Shown here one piece after another: positions 7,124-14,804 of a stretch of DNA of 36,282 nt. Position 1 is the first letter of the stretch; the number at the start of each line of letters is the position of its first letter. The notes beneath the pieces were generated by a model. It was not told the origin of the DNA and did no database searches. It saw only the letters and a program-made list of their open reading frames with translations. Source of the DNA: Planctomycetes bacterium GWF2_41_51 (GTDB lineage Bacteria > Planctomycetota > Phycisphaerae > Sedimentisphaerales > UBA12454); NCBI GenBank assembly GCA_001825665.1, contig MHXZ01000108.1, forward strand, positions 1 through 36,282, given 5' to 3'. The position numbers and the translations under genes were made by a program.

Positions 7124-8380
7124 ATGAGTCACGAACATAATCACGATCATCATCACCACCATCATCACGACAGTGTTGAGATTGAGGAATTGCCGGTAAA
7201 CGAAATGGATGCAGGCAGCAAGAGTCTTGCCAACGCATTGCACATTAGTTTCACGGTTTTAAAGTTCATCATGATTGTTCTGGTAGTGCTGTTCCTCTGT
7301 TCCGGAATTTTCACGGTTGCTCCTGATGAGCGGGCCATGATATTGCGGTTCGGAAGAATCACCGGAGATACGACCGAGAAAAGGATTCTCGGCCCCGGTT
7401 TGCATTGGGCCGTTCCATATCCGATTGATGAAGTAGTTAAGCTTCCCGCACGAAATACGGTGCTGCGGACAGCCATCGATTCGTTCTGGTATGATGAAAA
7501 AAATACCTACGGTTCAGAAACTCTGAATCCTATTACCGATGGATATTCAATCACACGCAACGATGAAATCCCGGATTTAAAAAGCGACGGCAGCGACTAT
7601 AACATCGTACATTCTAAATGGCAGTTGACATATAGAATCTCCGATTGTGAATTGTTTTTCAAAAATATAATGCTCAGCTCACCCGCCACAGGTCAAACTC
7701 TTATAGATATGATACCAAAGAGCGTGGAGCCGTTTTTAAAAGCAATAGCTTCTGAAGCGATTGTTGTAACTATGGTAAATTTCAGTATCGATGAAGCTAT
7801 AAAAAGTGATACGCAAATAGGCAGGGAAACCGAAAAACTCCTGCAGCGCAAACTCGATAGTTTGAACAGCGGTATCGAAGTCGATTCGATGCAGCTCACC
7901 GCATGTATTTGGCCCAGACAAGTCAACGATTCTTTCGTGGCATCAATTAAGGCCAGCAACGAAGCGGACAAAATGGTTCGTGAGGCGAAAGGTTACGCTG
8001 AAAGCAAAATCAATGAAGCCGGCGGACAGGAACTTATTAAAGCAGTACTCTCCAAAGATATCACAGACCAGCAGAAAGAAGCGTATTGGATGAATGCTTC
8101 AGGAAATGTTCAGCAGACAATCGCCCAGGCAAGAGCATACAGGACCGAAGTTGTTGAATCTGCAAAAGCAAACGCAGATTATCTGCAGAAGCTGCTTCCT
8201 GAATATCAGAAAAGACCTCAGCTTGTTATGCAGAGAATCTATCAGGATGCGATAGAAGAAGTCCTCAGCAACGCTGATGAAAAGATTATTTCTCAGCCGG
8301 GCAGTACAACGAAAAATCGTGAATTCAGGGTTATGATTAACAGAGACCCTACGATAAAGAAAAAGAAAGAAACTAAATAA
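7124..8380 (+). CDS. HflK-like SPFH protein with His-rich N terminus
   Basis: This 418-residue protein opens with ten His in the first 15 residues (H3, H5, H7 and H9-H15), a likely cytoplasmic metal-binding tail. A membrane helix sits at about 42-65, then an SPFH domain (IFTVAPDERAMILRFGRI, then GPGLHWAVPYPIDEVVKL) to about 270. Helical Ala/Gln/Glu-rich segments follow to about 390, and the end is basic (IKKKKETK). Its plan is that of HflK. The next gene, 70 bases on, is a P1B metal ATPase, so a metal-linked role is plausible; that is inference from the tail and the neighbour. The His codons mix CAC and CAT, as in a natural gene. Confidence 0.85.
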   Translation: MSHEHNHDHHHHHHHDSVEIEELPVNEMDAGSKSLANALHISFTVLKFIMIVLVVLFLCSGIFTVAPDERAMILRFGRITGDTTEKRILGPGLHWAVPYPIDEVVKLPARNTVLRTAIDSFWYDEKNTYGSETLNPITDGYSITRNDEIPDLKSDGSDYNIVHSKWQLTYRISDCELFFKNIMLSSPATGQTLIDMIPKSVEPFLKAIASEAIVVTMVNFSIDEAIKSDTQIGRETEKLLQRKLDSLNSGIEVDSMQLTACIWPRQVNDSFVASIKASNEADKMVREAKGYAESKINEAGGQELIKAVLSKDITDQQKEAYWMNASGNVQQTIAQARAYRTEVVESAKANADYLQKLLPEYQKRPQLVMQRIYQDAIEEVLSNADEKIISQPGSTTKNREFRVMINRDPTIKKKKETK

Positions 8381-8450
8381 ATGTTATCTCTGAAATTTAA
8401 ATGTCAGGGATTAAAATATTAAATATTAAATTTTAAATTTTGAAATTATT

Positions 8451-10397
8451 ATGGCCCATACAGCACTAAATCTGACGGAATACGAAGTTGACGCGGCGAA
8501 AACGCACCATAAGCAGGTTAAAGTAAGTCTGGCTTTGGCCGGAACACTACTTGGCGGAACGCTGCTCATAAACAGTCTCATCAGTCCGCTTTTCTACAGC
8601 GGCACGCAAATTCGCGATTTACTGGCGATGCTTGCCGCGATACTGCTTGCGACGCCGGTGATTATACATTCATTGAAAAGCGTTATCAGAAATGAAATGC
8701 ACATGGATGAACTGGTGGCGCTGGCGATAATTGCGGCATTCGCTACAGGCGATTATGTCGCGGCAAGTGTCGTGGCGTTCTTCCTGCTTCTAAGCGAGCT
8801 TGTAGAAACCAGGACAGCGCTTGGCGCAAGAGCGGCAATTGAATCCCTGATTAAACTCACACCGACAAAAGCCTCTGTGATTGATGCTGCCGGAATTGAA
8901 AAGGAAATTAACGCAAGTCGCTTAAAGTGCGATGATGTTATAAGAGTAAGGCCCGGCGACAATATCGCTGCCGATGGCGAAATCGTTAAAGGCTTAAGTT
9001 CTCTTAATGAAGCGACAATTACAGGCGAGGCTCTGCCCGTCGATAAAGTCCCCGGAATGCAGGTCTTTGCCGGAACCACAAATCTTACCGGCGTGCTCGA
9101 CATTAAAGTTACAAGAGCGGGAAAAGATACAACGCTTGGAAAAGTACAGGAATTGATTCTCCAGGCCGAGCATACAAAAATCCCGATTATGCGAATCATC
9201 GATAGATATGTTCGTTGGTATATTCCTACCATTCTAATGATTTCCGCGATAATCTGGTTCTTTACGCGTGATATTGAAAGGGCGATAGGCGCTCTTGTCG
9301 TATCATGTCCGTGTGCTTTGATATTAGCGACACCGACAGCGATGGTTGCGGCTCTTTCAGCCTCTGCAAGACTTGGCATTCTGATTAAGAAAGTTGCAGA
9401 CCTCGAACTTGCCGGCAGAATCACATCGATTGTCTTCGATAAAACTGGAACGCTGACAACAGGCCAGCTTTACGTTACAAAACTTACACCTGCTCAGGGC
9501 GTTGAACCTGCCGAACTTTTGACAGTTGCAGCTTCAGCCGAACAAATGAGTAAACACCCGGCCGCTAGGGCACTTCAGTTGGTAGCAAGAGAAGCTAACT
9601 TGACTCTGACCTCGGCAGAAGATTTTTCGGAAACGCCGGGCAAAGGCGTCAGGGCCGATGTCAAAGGCGAAAAAATAATCGTAGGCCGTGATACTTTCCT
9701 AAATGAAAATGGAATTGATACTTCAACCGTACCAGACCCCGCTCTTCACGAAGAACAGGGCTTCAGTACTTTATATATCGCCAGAGATAAAAAATGTATC
9801 GGCTGGATTGGTATGCAGGACAAGACCAGACCGGAAGCAAGACATTCAGTCGAGCAGCTTCGTGACGCCGGCATCAAACGCCTGATAATGCTCACCGGCG
9901 ACAGGGAAGAAGTTGCCCGAAGAGTTGCCGCAGAACTCGGCTGTACGGAAGTAAAAGCCAAATGTCTGCCGCAGGATAAACTTGCGATTGTAGAAAAAAT
10001 GAAAAAAGCAAACCACATTGTCGCGGTAGTCGGCGATGGTATCAACGATGCACCGGCGCTTGCAAGCGGTGACCTTGGGATCGCGATGGGTGCTGCCGGA
10101 AGCGATGTTGCTATTAATTCCGCTTCGATAGCTCTTATGAGCAACGACCTCAGGAGACTTCCTTTCCTTGTAAAGCTTTCAAGGAAAACTCGCACGATTA
10201 TTAATCAAAATCTTCTGTTTGGAATTCTCTTTATAATCCTCGGCGTTTCTGCTTCGGCTGTCGGCTGGCTGCCTTTGATTTACGCCGCTCTGCTGCATTT
10301 CGGCGGTTCGCTGGTTGTAGTATTTAATAGTGCAAGGTTAGTGCGGTATGGCGAAGAACTCGATCCGCATATTGCACCAGAACAAGTTAATTTATAA
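8451..10397 (+). CDS. P1B-type heavy-metal-translocating ATPase
   Basis: This 648-residue pump uses ATP to move a soft metal ion across the membrane. Seen in order: the actuator motif TGEALP (191-196), the transmembrane metal site CPC (286-288), the phosphorylation motif DKTGT (330-334), the nucleotide-domain His-Pro (H369-P370) and GDGINDAP (528-535). There is no N-terminal HMA or Cys-rich metal-binding domain; only about 60 residues precede the first pair of helices. In the last helices the Lys of Zn/Cd pumps (P1B-2) is absent, and its Asp is replaced by H616-F-G-G-S, which recalls the HEGG of P1B-4 (Co/Fe) pumps, although those usually have SPC or TPC rather than CPC. Metal specificity therefore cannot be assigned. 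It sits downstream of a His-rich SPFH protein. There is little Shine-Dalgarno before the ATG. Confidence 0.9.
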   Translation: MAHTALNLTEYEVDAAKTHHKQVKVSLALAGTLLGGTLLINSLISPLFYSGTQIRDLLAMLAAILLATPVIIHSLKSVIRNEMHMDELVALAIIAAFATGDYVAASVVAFFLLLSELVETRTALGARAAIESLIKLTPTKASVIDAAGIEKEINASRLKCDDVIRVRPGDNIAADGEIVKGLSSLNEATITGEALPVDKVPGMQVFAGTTNLTGVLDIKVTRAGKDTTLGKVQELILQAEHTKIPIMRIIDRYVRWYIPTILMISAIIWFFTRDIERAIGALVVSCPCALILATPTAMVAALSASARLGILIKKVADLELAGRITSIVFDKTGTLTTGQLYVTKLTPAQGVEPAELLTVAASAEQMSKHPAARALQLVAREANLTLTSAEDFSETPGKGVRADVKGEKIIVGRDTFLNENGIDTSTVPDPALHEEQGFSTLYIARDKKCIGWIGMQDKTRPEARHSVEQLRDAGIKRLIMLTGDREEVARRVAAELGCTEVKAKCLPQDKLAIVEKMKKANHIVAVVGDGINDAPALASGDLGIAMGAAGSDVAINSASIALMSNDLRRLPFLVKLSRKTRTIINQNLLFGILFIILGVSASAVGWLPLIYAALLHFGGSLVVVFNSARLVRYGEELDPHIAPEQVNL

Positions 10398-10434
10398 GCA
10401 GTATAGAATAATATTGTTTTATTGAGAGTGTATT

Positions 10435-11613
10435 TTGGCCCGAACAAATGAACAATATGTGATTGAAGCGTTTTCGCTGACTAAAATCTTCTCCGATTGG
10501 TGGGGAAGAAGCAGAGTCGTTGCGGTTGACAACCTTGAGTTAAAGGTAAGAAATAACCAGGTTTTCGGCCTTTTAGGCCCGAACGGCTCTGGAAAGACAA
10601 CCGTCCTGAAAATGCTGCTTGGACTTCTGCATCCGACAAAAGGAAGAGCTTTTGTTCTTGGCGGAGACTGCAAAGACCCGCGTATAAGTTCTCAAATCGG
10701 CTTTTTGCCCGAAGAGTCATATCTTTATCCTTATCTTAATGCCAGGGAAACGCTTGATTTTTATGGCAGGCTTTTTGGCTTAAACAGTAAAGTTAGAAAA
10801 GCAAGAATCGATGTGCTGCTGGATATGGTCGGTTTGGCGGGAATGTCAAACAGGCCGATAGGTACATTCTCAAAGGGTATGGCAAGAAGAATCGGCCTCG
10901 CACAGGCACTTATCAATGACCCCAAACTTCTCATCCTCGACGAACCTACAAGCGGTCTTGACCCTATCGGCACAAGACAGATTAAAGACCTCATTGTTGA
11001 ACTTGCACGTCGCGGCAAAACCGTTCTGCTCAGCAGTCATTTGCTTGCCGACGCTGAGGAGGTTTGCGATACGGTGGCGATACTTTATGGCGGACTCGTA
11101 CAGAGAGAAGGCAAAATAGAAGAACTTCTCGAAGAAAAAGATAAAACCCAAATAACAACAAGCGTTCTTACCGAAAGAGCGATTGAACAGATTAAGCGAA
11201 TAGTTGAAAAAGACGGCGGCCAAATTGATGTCAAACCGCCGATGCAGAAACTTGAATCTTATTTCATCGATATCGTAAGAAAGGCACAGCAGGCGAAAAA
11301 GCCCACAAGCGGTGCGGTTAATCGGCTGGACGTAACTGATGCGCAGCGTGCCGCAGCCATGTCCGATGTGATTGATAAACTTGTCTCCGCGAAAGTCGAA
11401 TCGCCTAAAGTCGAAAATACAGAAAAACTCTCCGTTGTCGAAACCGAAAAAACGGGAACGGATTTCAGCGTTATAAGCCAGCTCACTCAGCAGCCGCTGA
11501 AAATGCCTGAACCGGTCGAGCCTGTTAAAAGTGAAGAAATAATTACTCAGCAGGAAATTAAGAAAAATATCCTCGATGAGCTGACAAAATCTGAGGAGAA
11601 TAAAGATGAATAG
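10435..11613 (+). CDS. ABC transporter ATP-binding protein with long C-terminal tail
   Basis: This 392-residue ATPase powers the ABC-2 permease encoded next. Walker A is GPNGSGKT (48-55), the signature is the variant FSKGM (145-149), Walker B is LLILDE (165-170), and the switch His is H202. The core ends near residue 235. The remaining roughly 155 residues are charged and Lys/Glu/Pro-rich, and are not part of the usual 300-residue family length. The start is TTG, since no in-frame ATG occurs before residue 60 and homology begins at once. GAGAGTG just upstream is a modest ribosome binding site. The gene overlaps its permease by 8 bases. The cargo is unknown. Confidence 0.88.
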   Translation: MARTNEQYVIEAFSLTKIFSDWWGRSRVVAVDNLELKVRNNQVFGLLGPNGSGKTTVLKMLLGLLHPTKGRAFVLGGDCKDPRISSQIGFLPEESYLYPYLNARETLDFYGRLFGLNSKVRKARIDVLLDMVGLAGMSNRPIGTFSKGMARRIGLAQALINDPKLLILDEPTSGLDPIGTRQIKDLIVELARRGKTVLLSSHLLADAEEVCDTVAILYGGLVQREGKIEELLEEKDKTQITTSVLTERAIEQIKRIVEKDGGQIDVKPPMQKLESYFIDIVRKAQQAKKPTSGAVNRLDVTDAQRAAAMSDVIDKLVSAKVESPKVENTEKLSVVETEKTGTDFSVISQLTQQPLKMPEPVEPVKSEEIITQQEIKKNILDELTKSEENKDE

Positions 11614-12979
11614 AGTCTGGGCTGTTGCCAAAAACAGCTTTGTCTCTGCAATGAGAATGAAGACGGCTATAGTCTTTATGCTGCTTCTCATTGTTTTGCT
11701 CCCTGTCATGAGTCTGACCGCCACAGGAGACGGCACTGTTAAAGGCCGCATTCAGAGCTTTTTAAGCTATGGACTGGGCCTGACAGCTTTATTATTGTCT
11801 ATTCTTACAATTGTAGTATCCTGCCACACATTAAGTGCAGACATAAAAAACAAACGAATTTACTCCGTCGTCACCAAACCCATAAGGCGGTTCGAAATTG
11901 TATTGGGCAAAGTGCTCGGCGTTGTATTGCTCGATGTACTGCTCCTGCTTGTGTTTTCATCCGTAATATATGTACTTGCTCTCCAGATGCCCCGGTTTGT
12001 TAAAACAACTGATGAGGAACTTGCATTACTTGATAATGAATTTTTTACCGCGAGAACCGCATTAAAGGGAAAGTACGATTATGAAATGATTACTGCCCGT
12101 GCGCAGCAGGCATTTAAAAATCTTCAGGATACAGGCCAACTGGATGAAAATAAAAATAAACAGGCCGTTTTGAAGGAATTGACCGAGGCCGCCAGGTACA
12201 GTATGTTCTCGGCCGAACCCGGCGGAACCGTTATCTGGGAATTTGAAAATGTAAAGCCTTTGGATCCGAACGATTCATTGTATGTGCGCTTTAAGTTTAA
12301 TGCTTCGCAAGTTCCGCCCGATGAGCTTTTTTATGGCGTTTGGTATGTCGGCGATTATCGGCAGATGAAAAATGGTCAGGAAACGATGAAAACTCCGATT
12401 TATGCCGTTCCCCGAAAAGACGTTTCAAAAACTATCCGCGAATTCCAGGTTCCTGCCCAGGCTGTCGCAGAAGACGGTTATTTGGCAGTTCTGTTTTTTA
12501 ATGAACCTGAAAATAATTCGACTATAATTTTCTCTGAGGAAGATGGCTTGGAAGTACTTTACAAGGCTGGAAATTTCAGCGAGAACTATGTTCGCGCCGT
12601 ACTTGTAATTTTTTCAAGGCTTATCTTTTTTGCCGTGCTTGGCGTTTCACTTACTACCTGGCTCGGTTTTCCTGTTGCGATACTGTTCTGTTTCGTTGTC
12701 TTTTTTACCGGCGTGATTAACGGCTTTATTACGACATCTTTCGATTTTATCGGTGCTAATCTTGCGTTGTTCTATAGTTTTACTATCAAGCCGATTATCT
12801 GGCTTTTACCGAAATTCGATGAAAACTATAATATCAATAAGTATATTGTTGACGCCAGATTAATTAATACAGGCTTTCTCGCCATGGCATTAATATCCTT
12901 GGCTGTAAAATCTCTTATTCTGCTTTTTGCAGGTTTTATTATCTTTGCAAAACGTGAATTAGCTAAAGTTATTGTTTAA
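11606..12979 (+). CDS. ABC-2 type permease with large external loop
   Basis: This 457-residue permease is the partner of the preceding ATPase. The N-terminal amphipathic stretch is followed by a hydrophobic segment at about 22-40 and more at 50-75 and 103-127. A large soluble insertion of roughly 200 residues (about 130-330, rich in charged and Pro-Asp turns) should lie outside the cytoplasm, and then four or five further helices to the end. The cytoplasmic motif KRIYSVVTKP...RFEIVLGK matches the orphan permease at 2896-3864. Translation is coupled to the ATPase by the 8-base overlap. A role in exporting an envelope component or in tension sensing would be speculation; only family membership is secure. 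Confidence 0.82.
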   Translation: MNRVWAVAKNSFVSAMRMKTAIVFMLLLIVLLPVMSLTATGDGTVKGRIQSFLSYGLGLTALLLSILTIVVSCHTLSADIKNKRIYSVVTKPIRRFEIVLGKVLGVVLLDVLLLLVFSSVIYVLALQMPRFVKTTDEELALLDNEFFTARTALKGKYDYEMITARAQQAFKNLQDTGQLDENKNKQAVLKELTEAARYSMFSAEPGGTVIWEFENVKPLDPNDSLYVRFKFNASQVPPDELFYGVWYVGDYRQMKNGQETMKTPIYAVPRKDVSKTIREFQVPAQAVAEDGYLAVLFFNEPENNSTIIFSEEDGLEVLYKAGNFSENYVRAVLVIFSRLIFFAVLGVSLTTWLGFPVAILFCFVVFFTGVINGFITTSFDFIGANLALFYSFTIKPIIWLLPKFDENYNINKYIVDARLINTGFLAMALISLAVKSLILLFAGFIIFAKRELAKVIV

Positions 12980-13004
12980 TATTAAAAATTAGAACTAAAT
13001 AAAT

Positions 13005-14804
13005 ATGCGGCTTCGTGAAATTATAATTTGTATTTTCTGTGTACTTGCTGCGGCAGGACTGCTGTTTTTAGGTTCGCAAAGACTCGACAGCATTAACGCT
13101 CAGCGAAGCGAAATGAAGCTCGTTATGAATGAGCCGCTCGAGAACGCGCCGCCTTCACTGGCTTTCGCCACTGTTGCACTCGGTGCTTTCCGCGGCCTGA
13201 TTGTCGATGTGCTTTGGATTAGAGCAGACCAGTTAAAGGAAGAAGGCAAATTCTTCGATGCAAAACAGCTTGCCGAATGGATTACGATGCTCCAGCCCAG
13301 GTTCGCAAAAGTTTGGGACTTCCACGGCTGGAATATGGCTTATAACATTTCGGTAACTATTCCCGCAAGCCGCCCGCAGGAACGCTGGCAATGGGTCAGA
13401 AACGGCTATGAGCTTATCAGGGATAAAGGCATCGAAATGAATCCCAAAAATATTGACCTTTATCGCTCGCTTGCGTGGATATTCCAGCACAAAATCGGCA
13501 ATGTTATGGACGACTGCCACAAGTACTATAAACTCCAGCTTTATCATGGAATTAAACCGCTGCTTGGCCCCGAAACGCAGGAATATTTTATTAATATGGC
13601 GAATGCTCCGCGAAATATTCAGGACGTCTTGGCCGACCCGCAAACGGCAAAATTCATTTCCGAACTTGCCGAAAATGACCCGGTATTTTTAAATCAGGAT
13701 GAGATTGTCGAATCCTATCTTTCTCTTCGTCAGCAGCCCAAGAAATTTCCAGAAAAAACTTTCGCGGTTATTGACCGTTACAGGCAATCAGATACCCTCG
13801 AAAATTTCGATATTTTCGCAAAGGCCTATCATCTGCGTAAAACCTGGAAATTCGAACCCGAGTTGATGGTCAGGCTCAACGAAACTTATGGCCCCATTGA
13901 TTATAAAGACCCGAACAACGTACTTCCTTTGGACTGGACGCAGGCCGATGTTCACGCGATGTACTGGGCGGCGCTCGGTCTCGAAAAAGCCGGTAAAAAA
14001 GGAGAATACCAATTCGAAGAACTTAGCACCGATAGAATTGTTTTTCATGCCATCCAGGCTCTATATACCCGCGGCAAGATGATTGTTTATACTTCCCGCG
14101 TCCCATCTAAAAATGATCCGAACGAGGTTACAGAGCAGGAAAGCGTCTTTTTATATCCTGACCTGCGATTCTTTGATAGGTATGATTCATTGCTCCGCAC
14201 ATTAAAGGAAAAATATCGCCAGCTTGGCCAGGACGATGAAATTCTCGAAGTCCCGCACAGGAATATGCTCAAACGTGCTGTACTCCTGTTTTATCAGGCA
14301 GGTCACACCGATAAAGCTCTAAAGGTTTATAATGCTCTGAGAAAAGACTATCCTAAGGACCAGGAAATTCAAGTCTCACTTAATGAGTATGCAAGAGCAA
14401 GATTGATGCAGGAATTGAAGGATATAGGGCTTTCCGATGCCACAGAAATTATCACGTTGATGCTGCACGAAGGTTTTGCCCGCTACGGCGTTCACGATGA
14501 TGACGAAGCTTACGGCAGAGAAAAAATGGCAAAGGAAGTTTATGACCATTACCAAAAAGAATTTGGTGATGAAGGTGTTGACAGGGTTCTGCTCCCGCCT
14601 TTTAATACTCTGTTATACGTCGGCCTAAGCAGCTTCATCAATGATCAAAGATATCCCGAAGATTTAAGAATGAATTTGATTCAGCGTATACAGGTAGAAC
14701 GACCAGAACTTTATGAAAAATTGAAAGACCAGGAACAGGCTGTAATGCAGGAATTAGAGCAATTACAGCAGCAGCAACAGCAGGAGCAAGGCCAGCAGCA
14801 ATGA
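13005..14804 (+). CDS. Membrane-anchored TPR-like protein with poly-Gln C terminus
   Basis: This 599-residue protein has a single N-terminal membrane helix (about 5-23) and a long soluble helical part. Around 425-455 the pattern AGHTDKALKVYNALRKDYPKD is a recognisable TPR unit. Earlier repeats (about 60-180: FFDAKQLAEWITMLQPRFAKVWDFHGW) are looser. The C terminus is a Gln-rich coiled coil ending in a CAG-rich poly-Gln run (14766-14804). The stop overlaps the start of the helicase gene (ATGA). TPR proteins scaffold complexes, and being directly downstream of the ABC pair suggests work at the membrane with it. I do not recognise a named family. Confidence 0.75.
   Translation: MRLREIIICIFCVLAAAGLLFLGSQRLDSINAQRSEMKLVMNEPLENAPPSLAFATVALGAFRGLIVDVLWIRADQLKEEGKFFDAKQLAEWITMLQPRFAKVWDFHGWNMAYNISVTIPASRPQERWQWVRNGYELIRDKGIEMNPKNIDLYRSLAWIFQHKIGNVMDDCHKYYKLQLYHGIKPLLGPETQEYFINMANAPRNIQDVLADPQTAKFISELAENDPVFLNQDEIVESYLSLRQQPKKFPEKTFAVIDRYRQSDTLENFDIFAKAYHLRKTWKFEPELMVRLNETYGPIDYKDPNNVLPLDWTQADVHAMYWAALGLEKAGKKGEYQFEELSTDRIVFHAIQALYTRGKMIVYTSRVPSKNDPNEVTEQESVFLYPDLRFFDRYDSLLRTLKEKYRQLGQDDEILEVPHRNMLKRAVLLFYQAGHTDKALKVYNALRKDYPKDQEIQVSLNEYARARLMQELKDIGLSDATEIITLMLHEGFARYGVHDDDEAYGREKMAKEVYDHYQKEFGDEGVDRVLLPPFNTLLYVGLSSFINDQRYPEDLRMNLIQRIQVERPELYEKLKDQEQAVMQELEQLQQQQQQEQGQQQ

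Noticed and set aside
7124-7170. His tract as a cloning tag or contamination
   Set aside because: It lies in frame inside a native operon, uses mixed CAC/CAT codons and is interrupted by Glu, Asn and Asp.
8753-9424. 223-codon open frame on the minus strand
   Set aside because: Antisense to the P1B ATPase core including TGEA and CPC. Ser/Ile/Leu-rich without domain features.
10870-11751. 293-codon open frame on the minus strand
   Set aside because: It lies wholly opposite the ABC ATPase and permease genes, which show clear motifs. The translation is Phe/Arg-rich and matches no family.
14766-14804. CAG-rich run as a non-coding microsatellite
   Set aside because: It is in frame as the poly-Gln C terminus of the TPR protein and runs straight into the helicase start.
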